Positions 33,104 through 39,322 of a stretch of 49,775 bases of DNA are shown here, in pieces. Below the pieces are notes generated by a model. The model was not told the DNA's origin. It saw nothing but the letters and a program-made list of their open reading frames with translations, and did no database searches. Source of the DNA: an uncultured Lachnospiraceae bacterium (GTDB lineage: Bacteria; Bacillota; Clostridia; Lachnospirales; Lachnospiraceae). Each line of letters opens with the position of its first letter. Within the stretch, counting starts at the first letter, position 1. The translations under genes were made by a program, and so were the position numbers. The DNA lies in assembly GCA_910579325.1 (NCBI GenBank), contig CAJTTU010000016.1, forward strand, positions 1-49,775, read 5' to 3'.

Positions 33104-33307
33104 TCACGCATTGGCCTTCTCAGTAATCACAGTCTGAATTCTGGCGATATTCTTACGCACCTCTTTAATTCTGCTTGTGTTTTCTAACTGATTTGTTGCG
33201 TTCTGAAATCTCAGGTTGAAAAGCTCCTTTTTCGCAGCTACTAATTCCTGTTCTAACTCTACATTCGACTTTGCTCTTAAATCTTCTACAAATTTATTCG
33301 TTTTCAC
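33104..33307 (-). CDS. rpmC: 50S ribosomal protein L29
   Basis: 67 residues of two helices; KFVEDLRAKSNVELEQELVAAKKELFNLRFQNAT is typical. It lies at the tunnel exit and binds trigger factor and SRP. The GTG at 33307 (GTGAAAACGAAT) gives the family length and overlaps the end of rplP by 14 bases; GGCGGTG inside rplP can serve as ribosome binding site. A farther upstream start would be deep in rplP. Confidence 0.94.
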   Translation of the reverse strand: MKTNKFVEDLRAKSNVELEQELVAAKKELFNLRFQNATNQLENTSRIKEVRKNIARIQTVITEKANA

Positions 33308-33734
33308 CGTTAGCACCGCCTTCCAAATCCTCACGAGATACAATCTTACATTTACAGGGCAGCTTGTGCATAGCCAGACGAAGAGCCTCTCTGGCCACTT
33401 CCTCGGATACGCCTGCGATCTCGAACATCACGCGGCCCGGCTTTACAACCGCAACCCAGTACTCCAGAGAGCCTTTACCGGAACCCATACGGGTTTCAGC
33501 AGGTTTTGTGGTAACCGGCTTATCCGGGAAAATCTTGATCCATACTTTACCGCCACGCTTGATGTAACGGGTCATCGCGATACGGGCGGCCTCGATCTGA
33601 TTGGACTTGATCCAACAGGGCTCTGTGGCAACAATACCATATTCTCCATAAGTGATTTTATTTCCTCTGGTAGCCTTACCAGCCATGCTGCCGCGGAATT
33701 GTTTACGGCGTTTTACTCTTTTCGGCATTAACAT
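33294..33734 (-). CDS. rplP: 50S ribosomal protein L16
   Basis: 146 residues. MLMPKRVKRRKQFRGSMAGKA start, ITRYIKRGGKVWIKIFPDKP-like centre and the GSGKGSLEYWVAVVKPGRV block. L16 helps place A-site tRNA. Its ATG overlaps the rpsC stop by one base (TAATG), and its end overlaps rpmC by 14 bases, so three genes are translationally linked. Confidence 0.98.
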   Translation of the reverse strand: MLMPKRVKRRKQFRGSMAGKATRGNKITYGEYGIVATEPCWIKSNQIEAARIAMTRYIKRGGKVWIKIFPDKPVTTKPAETRMGSGKGSLEYWVAVVKPGRVMFEIAGVSEEVAREALRLAMHKLPCKCKIVSREDLEGGANGENE

Positions 33735-34390
33735 TATTTATCGCTCCCTTCCTTAGTTCCCTTTGCAGGAAGTACTTCGCCCTTGTAGATCCATACCTTT
33801 ACGCCAATCTTGCCGTAGGTGGTGTCTGCTTCTGCGAAACCATAGTCGATATCTGCTCTTAATGTCTGCAGCGGGATCGTTCCCTCGCTGTAAAACTCGG
33901 TACGTGCCATATCGGCGCCGCTTAAGCGTCCGGATACGCTAGTCTTGATTCCCAGCGCGCCGGCCTTCATGCTTCTGGACATGGTGGACTTCATGGCACG
34001 ACGGAAGGAAGTACGGTTTTCCAGCTGCATCGCGATATTCTCGGCTACCAGCTGGGCATCCTTGTCAGGTCTCTTTACCTCTTTGATATCAATGAACAGC
34101 TTCTTCGCCGTCATCTTCTGAACCTCTGCCTTTAACTTTTCGATCTCAGCGCCGCCCTTGCCGATTACCACGCCGGGCTTTGCCGTATGGATGATCACCT
34201 TCACACGGTCGGACGCTCTCTCGATCTCCATTCTGGAGATACCGGCATTGTACAGTCTTTTCTTTAAATATTTTCTGATCTGATAATCTTCTATTAAATT
34301 GTCGGCAAAGTCTGCCTCCGCATACCACTTGGAATCCCAGTCTTTGATGATGCCGACTCTCAAACCATGAGGATTAACTTTCTGTCCCAT
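33734..34390 (-). CDS. rpsC: 30S ribosomal protein S3
   Basis: 218 residues. MGQKVNPHGLRVGIIKDWDSKWYA, a KH domain with GVVIGKGGAEIEKL (about residues 75-88) and the C-terminal domain with SGADMARTEFYSEGTIPLQTLRADIDYG. It lines the mRNA entry channel. 11 bases after rplV, one-base overlap with rplP. Confidence 0.98.
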   Translation of the reverse strand: MGQKVNPHGLRVGIIKDWDSKWYAEADFADNLIEDYQIRKYLKKRLYNAGISRMEIERASDRVKVIIHTAKPGVVIGKGGAEIEKLKAEVQKMTAKKLFIDIKEVKRPDKDAQLVAENIAMQLENRTSFRRAMKSTMSRSMKAGALGIKTSVSGRLSGADMARTEFYSEGTIPLQTLRADIDYGFAEADTTYGKIGVKVWIYKGEVLPAKGTKEGSDK

Positions 34391-34401
34391 TATGACCCTC
34401 C

Positions 34402-34788
34402 TTATCTTTCATCCAGCACGATTGTAATATGGCTTAATCTCTTCTCGATTCTGTAAGCCCTGCCCTGTGCTCTCGGTCTGATTCGCTTCATGGTCGGCCC
34501 CTTATTTGCATAACACTCTGCAATATAAAGTCCGTCGGCGCTCATACCGTTGTTGTTCTCCGCGTTCGCAATGGCGGATTCCAGCAGCTTCTTGATTACG
34601 GAAGAAGCATATCTGGGACTGTATGCCAGGATACCTTTCGCTGTGGCAACATCTTTGCCTCTGATGGCGTCCAGCACGAAGCATGCTTTCTGCACCGGAA
34701 TTCTGGCATAAGATAACTTGGCTGAAGGTCTTGTATCTTTAACAGCATTTCTTTCACGTTTGATTTGGGATCTATGTCCTTTTGCCAT
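34402..34788 (-). CDS. rplV: 50S ribosomal protein L22
   Basis: 128 residues. AKLSYARIPVQKACFVLDAIRGKDV and the beta-hairpin region GPTMKRIRPRAQGRAYRIEKRLSHITIVL, whose tip lines the peptide exit tunnel and is a macrolide contact. GGAGG precedes the ATG. 30 bases after rpsS. Confidence 0.97.
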   Translation of the reverse strand: MAKGHRSQIKRERNAVKDTRPSAKLSYARIPVQKACFVLDAIRGKDVATAKGILAYSPRYASSVIKKLLESAIANAENNNGMSADGLYIAECYANKGPTMKRIRPRAQGRAYRIEKRLSHITIVLDER

Positions 34789-34818
34789 GGTTTTTTCCTC
34801 CTTTCCGAATCAAGCGGA

Positions 34819-35097
34819 TTACCGACGGGATTTCTTCTCGTCTTTTCCATGTCCTCTGTAAGTTCTCGTGGCTACGAATTCGCCTAATTTGTGCTCAACC
34901 ATATCCTCGGTGATATATACTGGCACATGTCTTCTGCCATCATGAACTGCGATTGTATGTCCAACCATCTGCGGGAAAATCGTGGAACGGCGGGACCAGG
35001 TCTTAATCACCTGTTTCTCACCGGAAGCATTCAGCGCCTCTACCTTTTTTAATAACGATTTATCCGCGAACGGGCCTTTTTTTAATGAACGTCCCAT
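34819..35097 (-). CDS. rpsS: 30S ribosomal protein S19
   Basis: 92 residues. MGRSLKKGPFADKSLLKKVE, WSRRSTIFPQMVGHTIAVHDGRRHVPVYI and HKLGEFVATRTYRGH identify it. It lies in the head of the small subunit near S13. 17 bases after rplB. Confidence 0.98.
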   Translation of the reverse strand: MGRSLKKGPFADKSLLKKVEALNASGEKQVIKTWSRRSTIFPQMVGHTIAVHDGRRHVPVYITEDMVEHKLGEFVATRTYRGHGKDEKKSRR

Positions 35098-35114
35098 ACA
35101 GGTTTCCCTCCTTC

Positions 35115-35957
35115 TTATTTCGTCGTCCTACCGTCTCTTCTTCTCACGATATACTTGTTGGAATGCTTATTCTTCTTTCTGGTCTTTAAGCCAAGAGCAG
35201 GTTTGCCCCAGGGAGTACAGGGACCCGGGCGTCCGATACCGGTTTTGCCCTCGCCGCCGCCGTGGGGATGGTCGTTGGGGTTCATCACGGAACCGCGTAC
35301 CGTAGGTCTGAAGCCCATGTGGCGCTTCCGGCCCGCTTTACCAATATTGATCAGCGCATGGTCGCCGTTTCCTACTACGCCGATGGTGGCGCGGCAGATA
35401 ATGGGCACCATTCTCATCTCTCCGGAGGGAAGTCTGAGCGTCGCGTATTTTCCTTCTTTCGCCATAAGCTGAGCGCTGTTTCCGGCGGAACGTACCAGCT
35501 GGCCGCCTTTGCCGGGGTACAGCTCTACATTGTGAACCTGGGCGCCGATCGGGATGTTCTCTAACGGCAGGCAGTTGCCCACTCTCGCCTCAGCGTGAGG
35601 GCCGTTCATCACTTTCATGCCGTCCGTCAGCCCTTCGGGAGCCAGGATATATGCTTTCTCGCCGTCCGCATAGCAGATCAGCGCGATATTCGCGCTTCTG
35701 TTCGGATCGTACTCGATGCCAATTACCGTTGCGGGAACGCCGTCTTTTCTTCTCTTAAAGTCGATCAGTCTGTATTTTCTTCTGTTTCCGCCTCCGCGGT
35801 GTCTCACTGTGATTTTGCCCTGGTTGTTACGTCCGGCATTCTTCTTCAAAGAAACGGTCAGTGATTTCTCCGGCGTACTTTTTGTAATCTCGGAAAAATC
35901 GGAACCGGTCATATTTCTTCTGGAAGGTGTATATGGGTTGTATACTTTGATTCCCAT
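35115..35957 (-). CDS. rplB: 50S ribosomal protein L2
   Basis: 280 residues. MGIKVYNPYTPSRRNMTGSDF start; RHRGGGNRRKYRLIDF; C-terminal MNPNDHPHGGGEGKTGIGR with the conserved histidine loop near the peptidyl transferase centre. The ATG at 35957 follows AAAGGAG by 8 bases; the ORF start 7 codons earlier lacks this. Unusually, 193 bases separate it from rplW. Confidence 0.98.
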   Translation of the reverse strand: MGIKVYNPYTPSRRNMTGSDFSEITKSTPEKSLTVSLKKNAGRNNQGKITVRHRGGGNRRKYRLIDFKRRKDGVPATVIGIEYDPNRSANIALICYADGEKAYILAPEGLTDGMKVMNGPHAEARVGNCLPLENIPIGAQVHNVELYPGKGGQLVRSAGNSAQLMAKEGKYATLRLPSGEMRMVPIICRATIGVVGNGDHALINIGKAGRKRHMGFRPTVRGSVMNPNDHPHGGGEGKTGIGRPGPCTPWGKPALGLKTRKKNKHSNKYIVRRRDGRTTK

Positions 35958-36150
35958 TTTTGTTACTCCTTTCAACAATGTTATCAGGCGCGCCTGCCGC
36001 GCCTATATTTAGGTATGGCCAGCCATCTCGCTGATTCGAAGGCTTATCGCCCTTTTATTCAGGCATGGCTTTTTGCCGCTGGTACAAATCTTATTGAAAC
36101 GCTCTCTGGCGTCTCCTTATTAAACTGTCAGGAGAAACTCCCGCTTATTT
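35958..36150 (-). other. long structured spacer between rplW and rplB
   Basis: In most bacteria these genes are only a few bases apart. Here the spacer has a 12-base palindrome CAGGCGCGCCTG (35985-35996), an ATGGC/GCCAT hairpin near 36013-36024 and several shorter pairs. No ORF with a ribosome binding site and no clear promoter or T-tract terminator is seen. Confidence 0.4.
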
Positions 36151-36450
36151 TTATAAACCGGCGAACAGCTCGATATCTGCGCTGTCTTCCGTCAGCTGAA
36201 CGATTGCTTTTTTCCGCTTTGCGGTCTTGCCGATCGTTCTGCCTCTTCTGCGGGTCTTGCCGTCCAGGTTCATTGTGTTGACACGGGCAACCTTTGTTCC
36301 CTCAAACATTTTCTCCACGGCTTCTTTAATCATCGACTTGGTCGCTTCCGTGTGAACCAGGAAGGTATACTTCTTTTCCGCCATGGAATTCATGCTTTTC
36401 TCTGTTACAACTGGTTTGAGGATTACATCATAATATTTAATATCAGCCAT
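36151..36450 (-). CDS. rplW: 50S ribosomal protein L23
   Basis: 99 residues. YYDVILKPVVTEKSMN, YTFLVHTEATKSMIKEAVEKMF and VNTMNLDGKTRRRGR are family blocks. It surrounds the tunnel exit and docks trigger factor and SRP. Its ATG overlaps the rplD stop by one base (TAATG). Confidence 0.97.
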   Translation of the reverse strand: MADIKYYDVILKPVVTEKSMNSMAEKKYTFLVHTEATKSMIKEAVEKMFEGTKVARVNTMNLDGKTRRRGRTIGKTAKRKKAIVQLTEDSADIELFAGL

Positions 36451-37070
36451 TACGCATATACCTCCACGATTGTTTCCACAGCAGCCTTCGTTGTTACCAC
36501 CGTATTGTATTTCAGAATATCGTATACGTTGATCGTGTTCGTCAGAGCCGTCTTTACGTTCTCGATATTTCTTGCAGATTTCACCACAGTCTGGTCGTTG
36601 CTGTCAAGCACTACCAGCGCCTTGTTTACGTTCAGAGCGTCCAGCATCGCTTTGAAGTTCTTTGTCTTGATCTCGTCCATAGCGATCTGGTCTACCACGA
36701 TAAACTTGCCCTCGTTCACTCTGCTGGTCAGCGCTGATTTCAGAGCCAGTCTCTTTTCTTTCTTGTTTAATTTGATTGTATAATCTCTCGGCTTCGGAGC
36801 GAATACAATGCCGCCGCCTGTCCACTGGGGCGCTCTCGTTGAACCCTGTCTTGCGTGGCCGGTGCCTTTCTGTCTCCAGGGTTTCTTTCCGCCGCCGCTT
36901 ACCTCGGCGCGGGTTCTGGCACTCTGGGTGCCCTGACGTTTATTCGCAAGCTGTGCCACAACTGCCATGTGTACCAGGTGTTCGTTCACCTCAACGCCGA
37001 ATACCGCGTCATTCAGCTCTAACGTGCCCACAGTCTCGCCCTTCATATTATAAACAGATACGTTTGCCAT
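36450..37070 (-). CDS. rplD: 50S ribosomal protein L4
   Basis: 206 residues. VSVYNMKGETVGTLELND start; the extended loop QSARTRAEVSGGGKKPWRQKGTG and GSTRAPQWTGGG reaches the exit tunnel. In E. coli L4 also represses its own S10 operon by binding the leader. The S10 leader here is long and structured, so a similar control is possible but not shown. Confidence 0.98.
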   Translation of the reverse strand: MANVSVYNMKGETVGTLELNDAVFGVEVNEHLVHMAVVAQLANKRQGTQSARTRAEVSGGGKKPWRQKGTGHARQGSTRAPQWTGGGIVFAPKPRDYTIKLNKKEKRLALKSALTSRVNEGKFIVVDQIAMDEIKTKNFKAMLDALNVNKALVVLDSNDQTVVKSARNIENVKTALTNTINVYDILKYNTVVTTKAAVETIVEVYA

Positions 37071-37101
37071 CTGTGTGGTCCTCCTTCCTTAGTAAAAACA
37101 A

Positions 37102-37734
37102 TTAGATTGTTTTTACTGACTCCTTCAGTGTTACCAGCGCTTTTCTCGGTCCGGGAACAGAGCCTTTCACTAAGATTACGTTATTCTCAGCGTCCACTCT
37201 TACCACCTCAAGGTTCTGGATGGTAATCTGCTTGTTGCCCATCTGTCCGGGCATCTTCTTGCCCTTGAATACACGTGACGGATCAGATGCGGAACCATTG
37301 GAACCTGCGTGACGATGGAACTTGGAACCATGGGTCATGGGGCCTCTGTGCTGTCCGTGTCTCTTAATCGCGCCCTGGAAGCCTTTTCCTTTGGAGATCG
37401 CCGTCGCGTCTACCTTGTCGCCGGCTGCAAAGATATCTGCCTTGATCTCGTCGGTCAGCTTGTAATCGGCCGCGTTCTCCAGCTTGAACTCTCTGATATA
37501 TCTCTTGTAAGATACGCCTGCCTTGTCGAAATGGCCCTTCACCGGTTTGCTCACCAGCTTTTCTCTCTTGTCCGCGAATCCGACCTGAACCGCTTCGTAG
37601 CCGTCGTTCTCAACTGTCTTGATCTGCGTTACCACGCAGGGGCCTGCCTGGAGCACGGTTACGGGAGTCAGCGTCCCATCCTCTGCAAAGATCTGCGTCA
37701 TACCAATCTTTGTCGCCAAAATTGCTTTCTTCAT
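37102..37734 (-). CDS. rplC: 50S ribosomal protein L3
   Basis: 210 residues. MKKAILATKIGMTQIF start, KGKGFQGAIKRHGQHRGPMTHGSKFHR and PGQMGNKQITIQNLEVV. It reaches the peptidyl transferase centre with the QHRGPMTHGSK loop. AGGAGG precedes the ATG. The 114-base gap after rpsJ has a GAACAC/GTGTTC stem with a GCAA tetraloop on the transcript (37766-37781). Confidence 0.98.
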   Translation of the reverse strand: MKKAILATKIGMTQIFAEDGTLTPVTVLQAGPCVVTQIKTVENDGYEAVQVGFADKREKLVSKPVKGHFDKAGVSYKRYIREFKLENAADYKLTDEIKADIFAAGDKVDATAISKGKGFQGAIKRHGQHRGPMTHGSKFHRHAGSNGSASDPSRVFKGKKMPGQMGNKQITIQNLEVVRVDAENNVILVKGSVPGPRKALVTLKESVKTI

Positions 37735-37848
37735 TAACTATTTTACCTCCTGTTCATCTACAGCGGAACACTTGCGTGTTCATCCTAGACTTGCCTCGGG
37801 CCGCCCGTTAATGGGAGCTCTTCGCAATAGGATTTTCACTCTTTTAGA

Positions 37849-38166
37849 TTATTTTTGTTTCATTTTGATATTGATATTCACACCTGCAGGCATCTCAAGT
37901 CTGGACAGGGCGTCTACGGTCTTCTGGGTAGGCGCGATGATGTCAATCAGTCTCTTGTGGGTTCTCTGCTCGAACTGCTCTCTGGAATCCTTATATTTGT
38001 GAACCGCTCTTAAGATGGTCACTACCTCTTTCTTTGTGGGCAGCGGTACCGGGCCGCTCACCTGTGATCCCGTTCTCTTTACAGTGTCGATGATTTTTCC
38101 GGCTGACTGATCCACCAGCTGATGGTCGTATGCCTTTAATGTGATTCTCATTACCTGACTTGCCAT
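37849..38166 (-). CDS. rpsJ: 30S ribosomal protein S10
   Basis: 105 residues. RITLKAYDHQLVDQSAGKIIDTVKRTG, VSGPVPLPTKKEVVTILRAVHKYKDSREQFE and THKRLIDI identify it; it is also NusE, a part of the antitermination complex. The ATG at 38166 has AAAGGAGG 11 bases upstream; an ATG five codons later has no ribosome binding site. First gene of the S10 operon. The str genes (rpsL, rpsG, fusA, tuf) are not upstream. Confidence 0.97.
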   Translation of the reverse strand: MASQVMRITLKAYDHQLVDQSAGKIIDTVKRTGSQVSGPVPLPTKKEVVTILRAVHKYKDSREQFEQRTHKRLIDIIAPTQKTVDALSRLEMPAGVNINIKMKQK

Positions 38167-38208
38167 AAAAAAAGTCGCCTCCTTTTCGCACTTTTTTAAA
38201 AATAAGTA

Positions 38209-38385
38209 CGACAAGCGGTGACTGTACACTCTCCCGTGTGTATCCTGTCGGCCTGTTCCGATCCTCTCACACGTATCCCTGCTGTTCGCAGTACCTTCTA
38301 ATCTGTACAGTGACTTGTCGCCAGTTTTCTAACTTGACATTCGCTCCACGGAAAACCTGCCGTCTTAACTGATTTTAAGAGGCAG
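38209..38385 (-). promoter_or_regulatory. structured leader of the S10 operon
   Basis: On the transcript a first hairpin CTGCCTCTTAA/TTAAGACGGCAG (38357-38385) is followed by a long-range helix. The 5' arm CGACAAGTCACTGTACA (38304-38320) pairs with the 3' arm TGTACAGTCACCGCTTGTCG (38209-38228) in two perfect blocks of 7 and 8 pairs, enclosing about 75 bases. The 3' arm ends about 40 bases before the rpsJ start. It may be an autoregulatory or antitermination element; which protein binds it is unknown. Confidence 0.6.
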
Positions 38386-38425
38386 CAACCTCGCGCTTCA
38401 CAGCTATCATGCCACAGCATTTACA

Positions 38426-38454
38426 AGTATACACGATGTTTTCCGGAAATGCAA
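38426..38454 (-). promoter_or_regulatory. sigma-A promoter of the S10 operon
   Basis: On the minus strand TTGCAT (38449-38454), 17-base spacer ending TG-G, TATACT (38426-38431). An A/T run (38455-38466) directly upstream resembles an UP element. Transcription would start near 38419, giving a leader of about 250 bases. Confidence 0.8.
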
Positions 38455-38584
38455 GAATTTTTTTCCTGATTTTCGGGGTGTTATTTTATGTATGGGATTT
38501 TGTGCATGAATTCGGAGGATATCTCTCCAGAAATATCTGTATCCGCAAAACCGTCCCGCCCCCGTTTCATGGCTTCCCCGTTAC

Positions 38585-38613
38585 TTGCCAACCCGCCGCG
38601 TTTATGATATGAT
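38585..38613 (+). promoter_or_regulatory. sigma-A promoter of the DUF2284 gene
   Basis: TTGCCA (38585-38590), 17-base spacer, TATGAT (38608-38613), about 100 bases before the start codon. Confidence 0.6.
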
Positions 38614-38711
38614 GAACAACAGCAAAAAAACCGCGAATGCAACCCGGACCATGCCGTTGCACGCGAAAACAAATGACAAATACACCTTATATCTATAGAA
38701 AGGAAACCGCC

Positions 38712-39254
38712 ATGTCCGTACCCGAAAATCATAAAGAAATCATCGAAAGCTTCATATTAGATTATCCGGTCTGTGAGTACCGTTTTCTGGAGCGGGAGGA
38801 GCTGATCTTCTCCCCCCATGTGCGCACCATCTGCCAGACAGACTGCAAGCGCTACGGCCACTCCTGGGCCTGTCCTCCCGTGGTCGGCACCATCGAGGAA
38901 TGCATCGAGAAGTGCCAGCATTATCAGCACGCTTTTCTGTTCTCCACTGTCACCGATGTGGCGGATTCCTTCGATATGGAAGGCTGCCTGGATGCCCGCC
39001 GGGATCACGAGGAAGTGTCCTACCAGATTACCCAGGCTTTTAAAGAGCATTTCCCCGATGTGCTGACGCTGACCACCGGCTGCATGATCTGCGAAGAATG
39101 CGCTTATCCTGACGAGCCCTGCCGTCATCCCGAGAAACGGTTTTCCACCATCGAAAGCCACGGCATCCTGATTATGCAGATGGCGGCCATGCAGGAGATG
39201 AATTACGACTGCGGGTGTAATATCGTTACATATTTCAGTTTGCTTTTATATTAG
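38712..39254 (+). CDS. DUF2284 predicted metal-binding protein
   Basis: 180 residues. Two cysteine clusters are typical: CQTDCKRYGHSWACPP at about residues 41-56 and TGCMICEECAYPDEPCRHP at about 128-146. Ten or so conserved Cys suggest an iron-sulfur or zinc site. The function of the family is not established. The ATG at 38712 is chosen because GAAAGGAAA lies before it; an in-frame ATG at 38637 has no such site. It is divergent from the S10 operon, has its own promoter and is followed by a bidirectional terminator, so it is a single-gene unit. Confidence 0.85.
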   Translation: MSVPENHKEIIESFILDYPVCEYRFLEREELIFSPHVRTICQTDCKRYGHSWACPPVVGTIEECIEKCQHYQHAFLFSTVTDVADSFDMEGCLDARRDHEEVSYQITQAFKEHFPDVLTLTTGCMICEECAYPDEPCRHPEKRFSTIESHGILIMQMAAMQEMNYDCGCNIVTYFSLLLY

Positions 39255-39269
39255 AAGGAAATCAAATAT

Positions 39270-39305
39270 GCTCCCGTTTAACACATCATTGAGATGCGCG
39301 GGAGC
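39270..39305. terminator. bidirectional intrinsic terminator
   Basis: GCTCCCG (39270-39276) pairs with CGGGAGC (39299-39305). T-rich sequence follows on the plus strand (TTCTGTTT) and an AT-rich run on the minus strand. It lies between the convergent DUF2284 and helicase genes. Confidence 0.65.
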
Positions 39306-39322
39306 TTCTGTTTACAGACTAA

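Noticed and set aside
38334..38339. Perfect TTGACA on the plus strand in the S10 leader
   Set aside because: No -10 element at 16-18 bases (sequence there is GC-rich) and no gene start follows; treated as chance.
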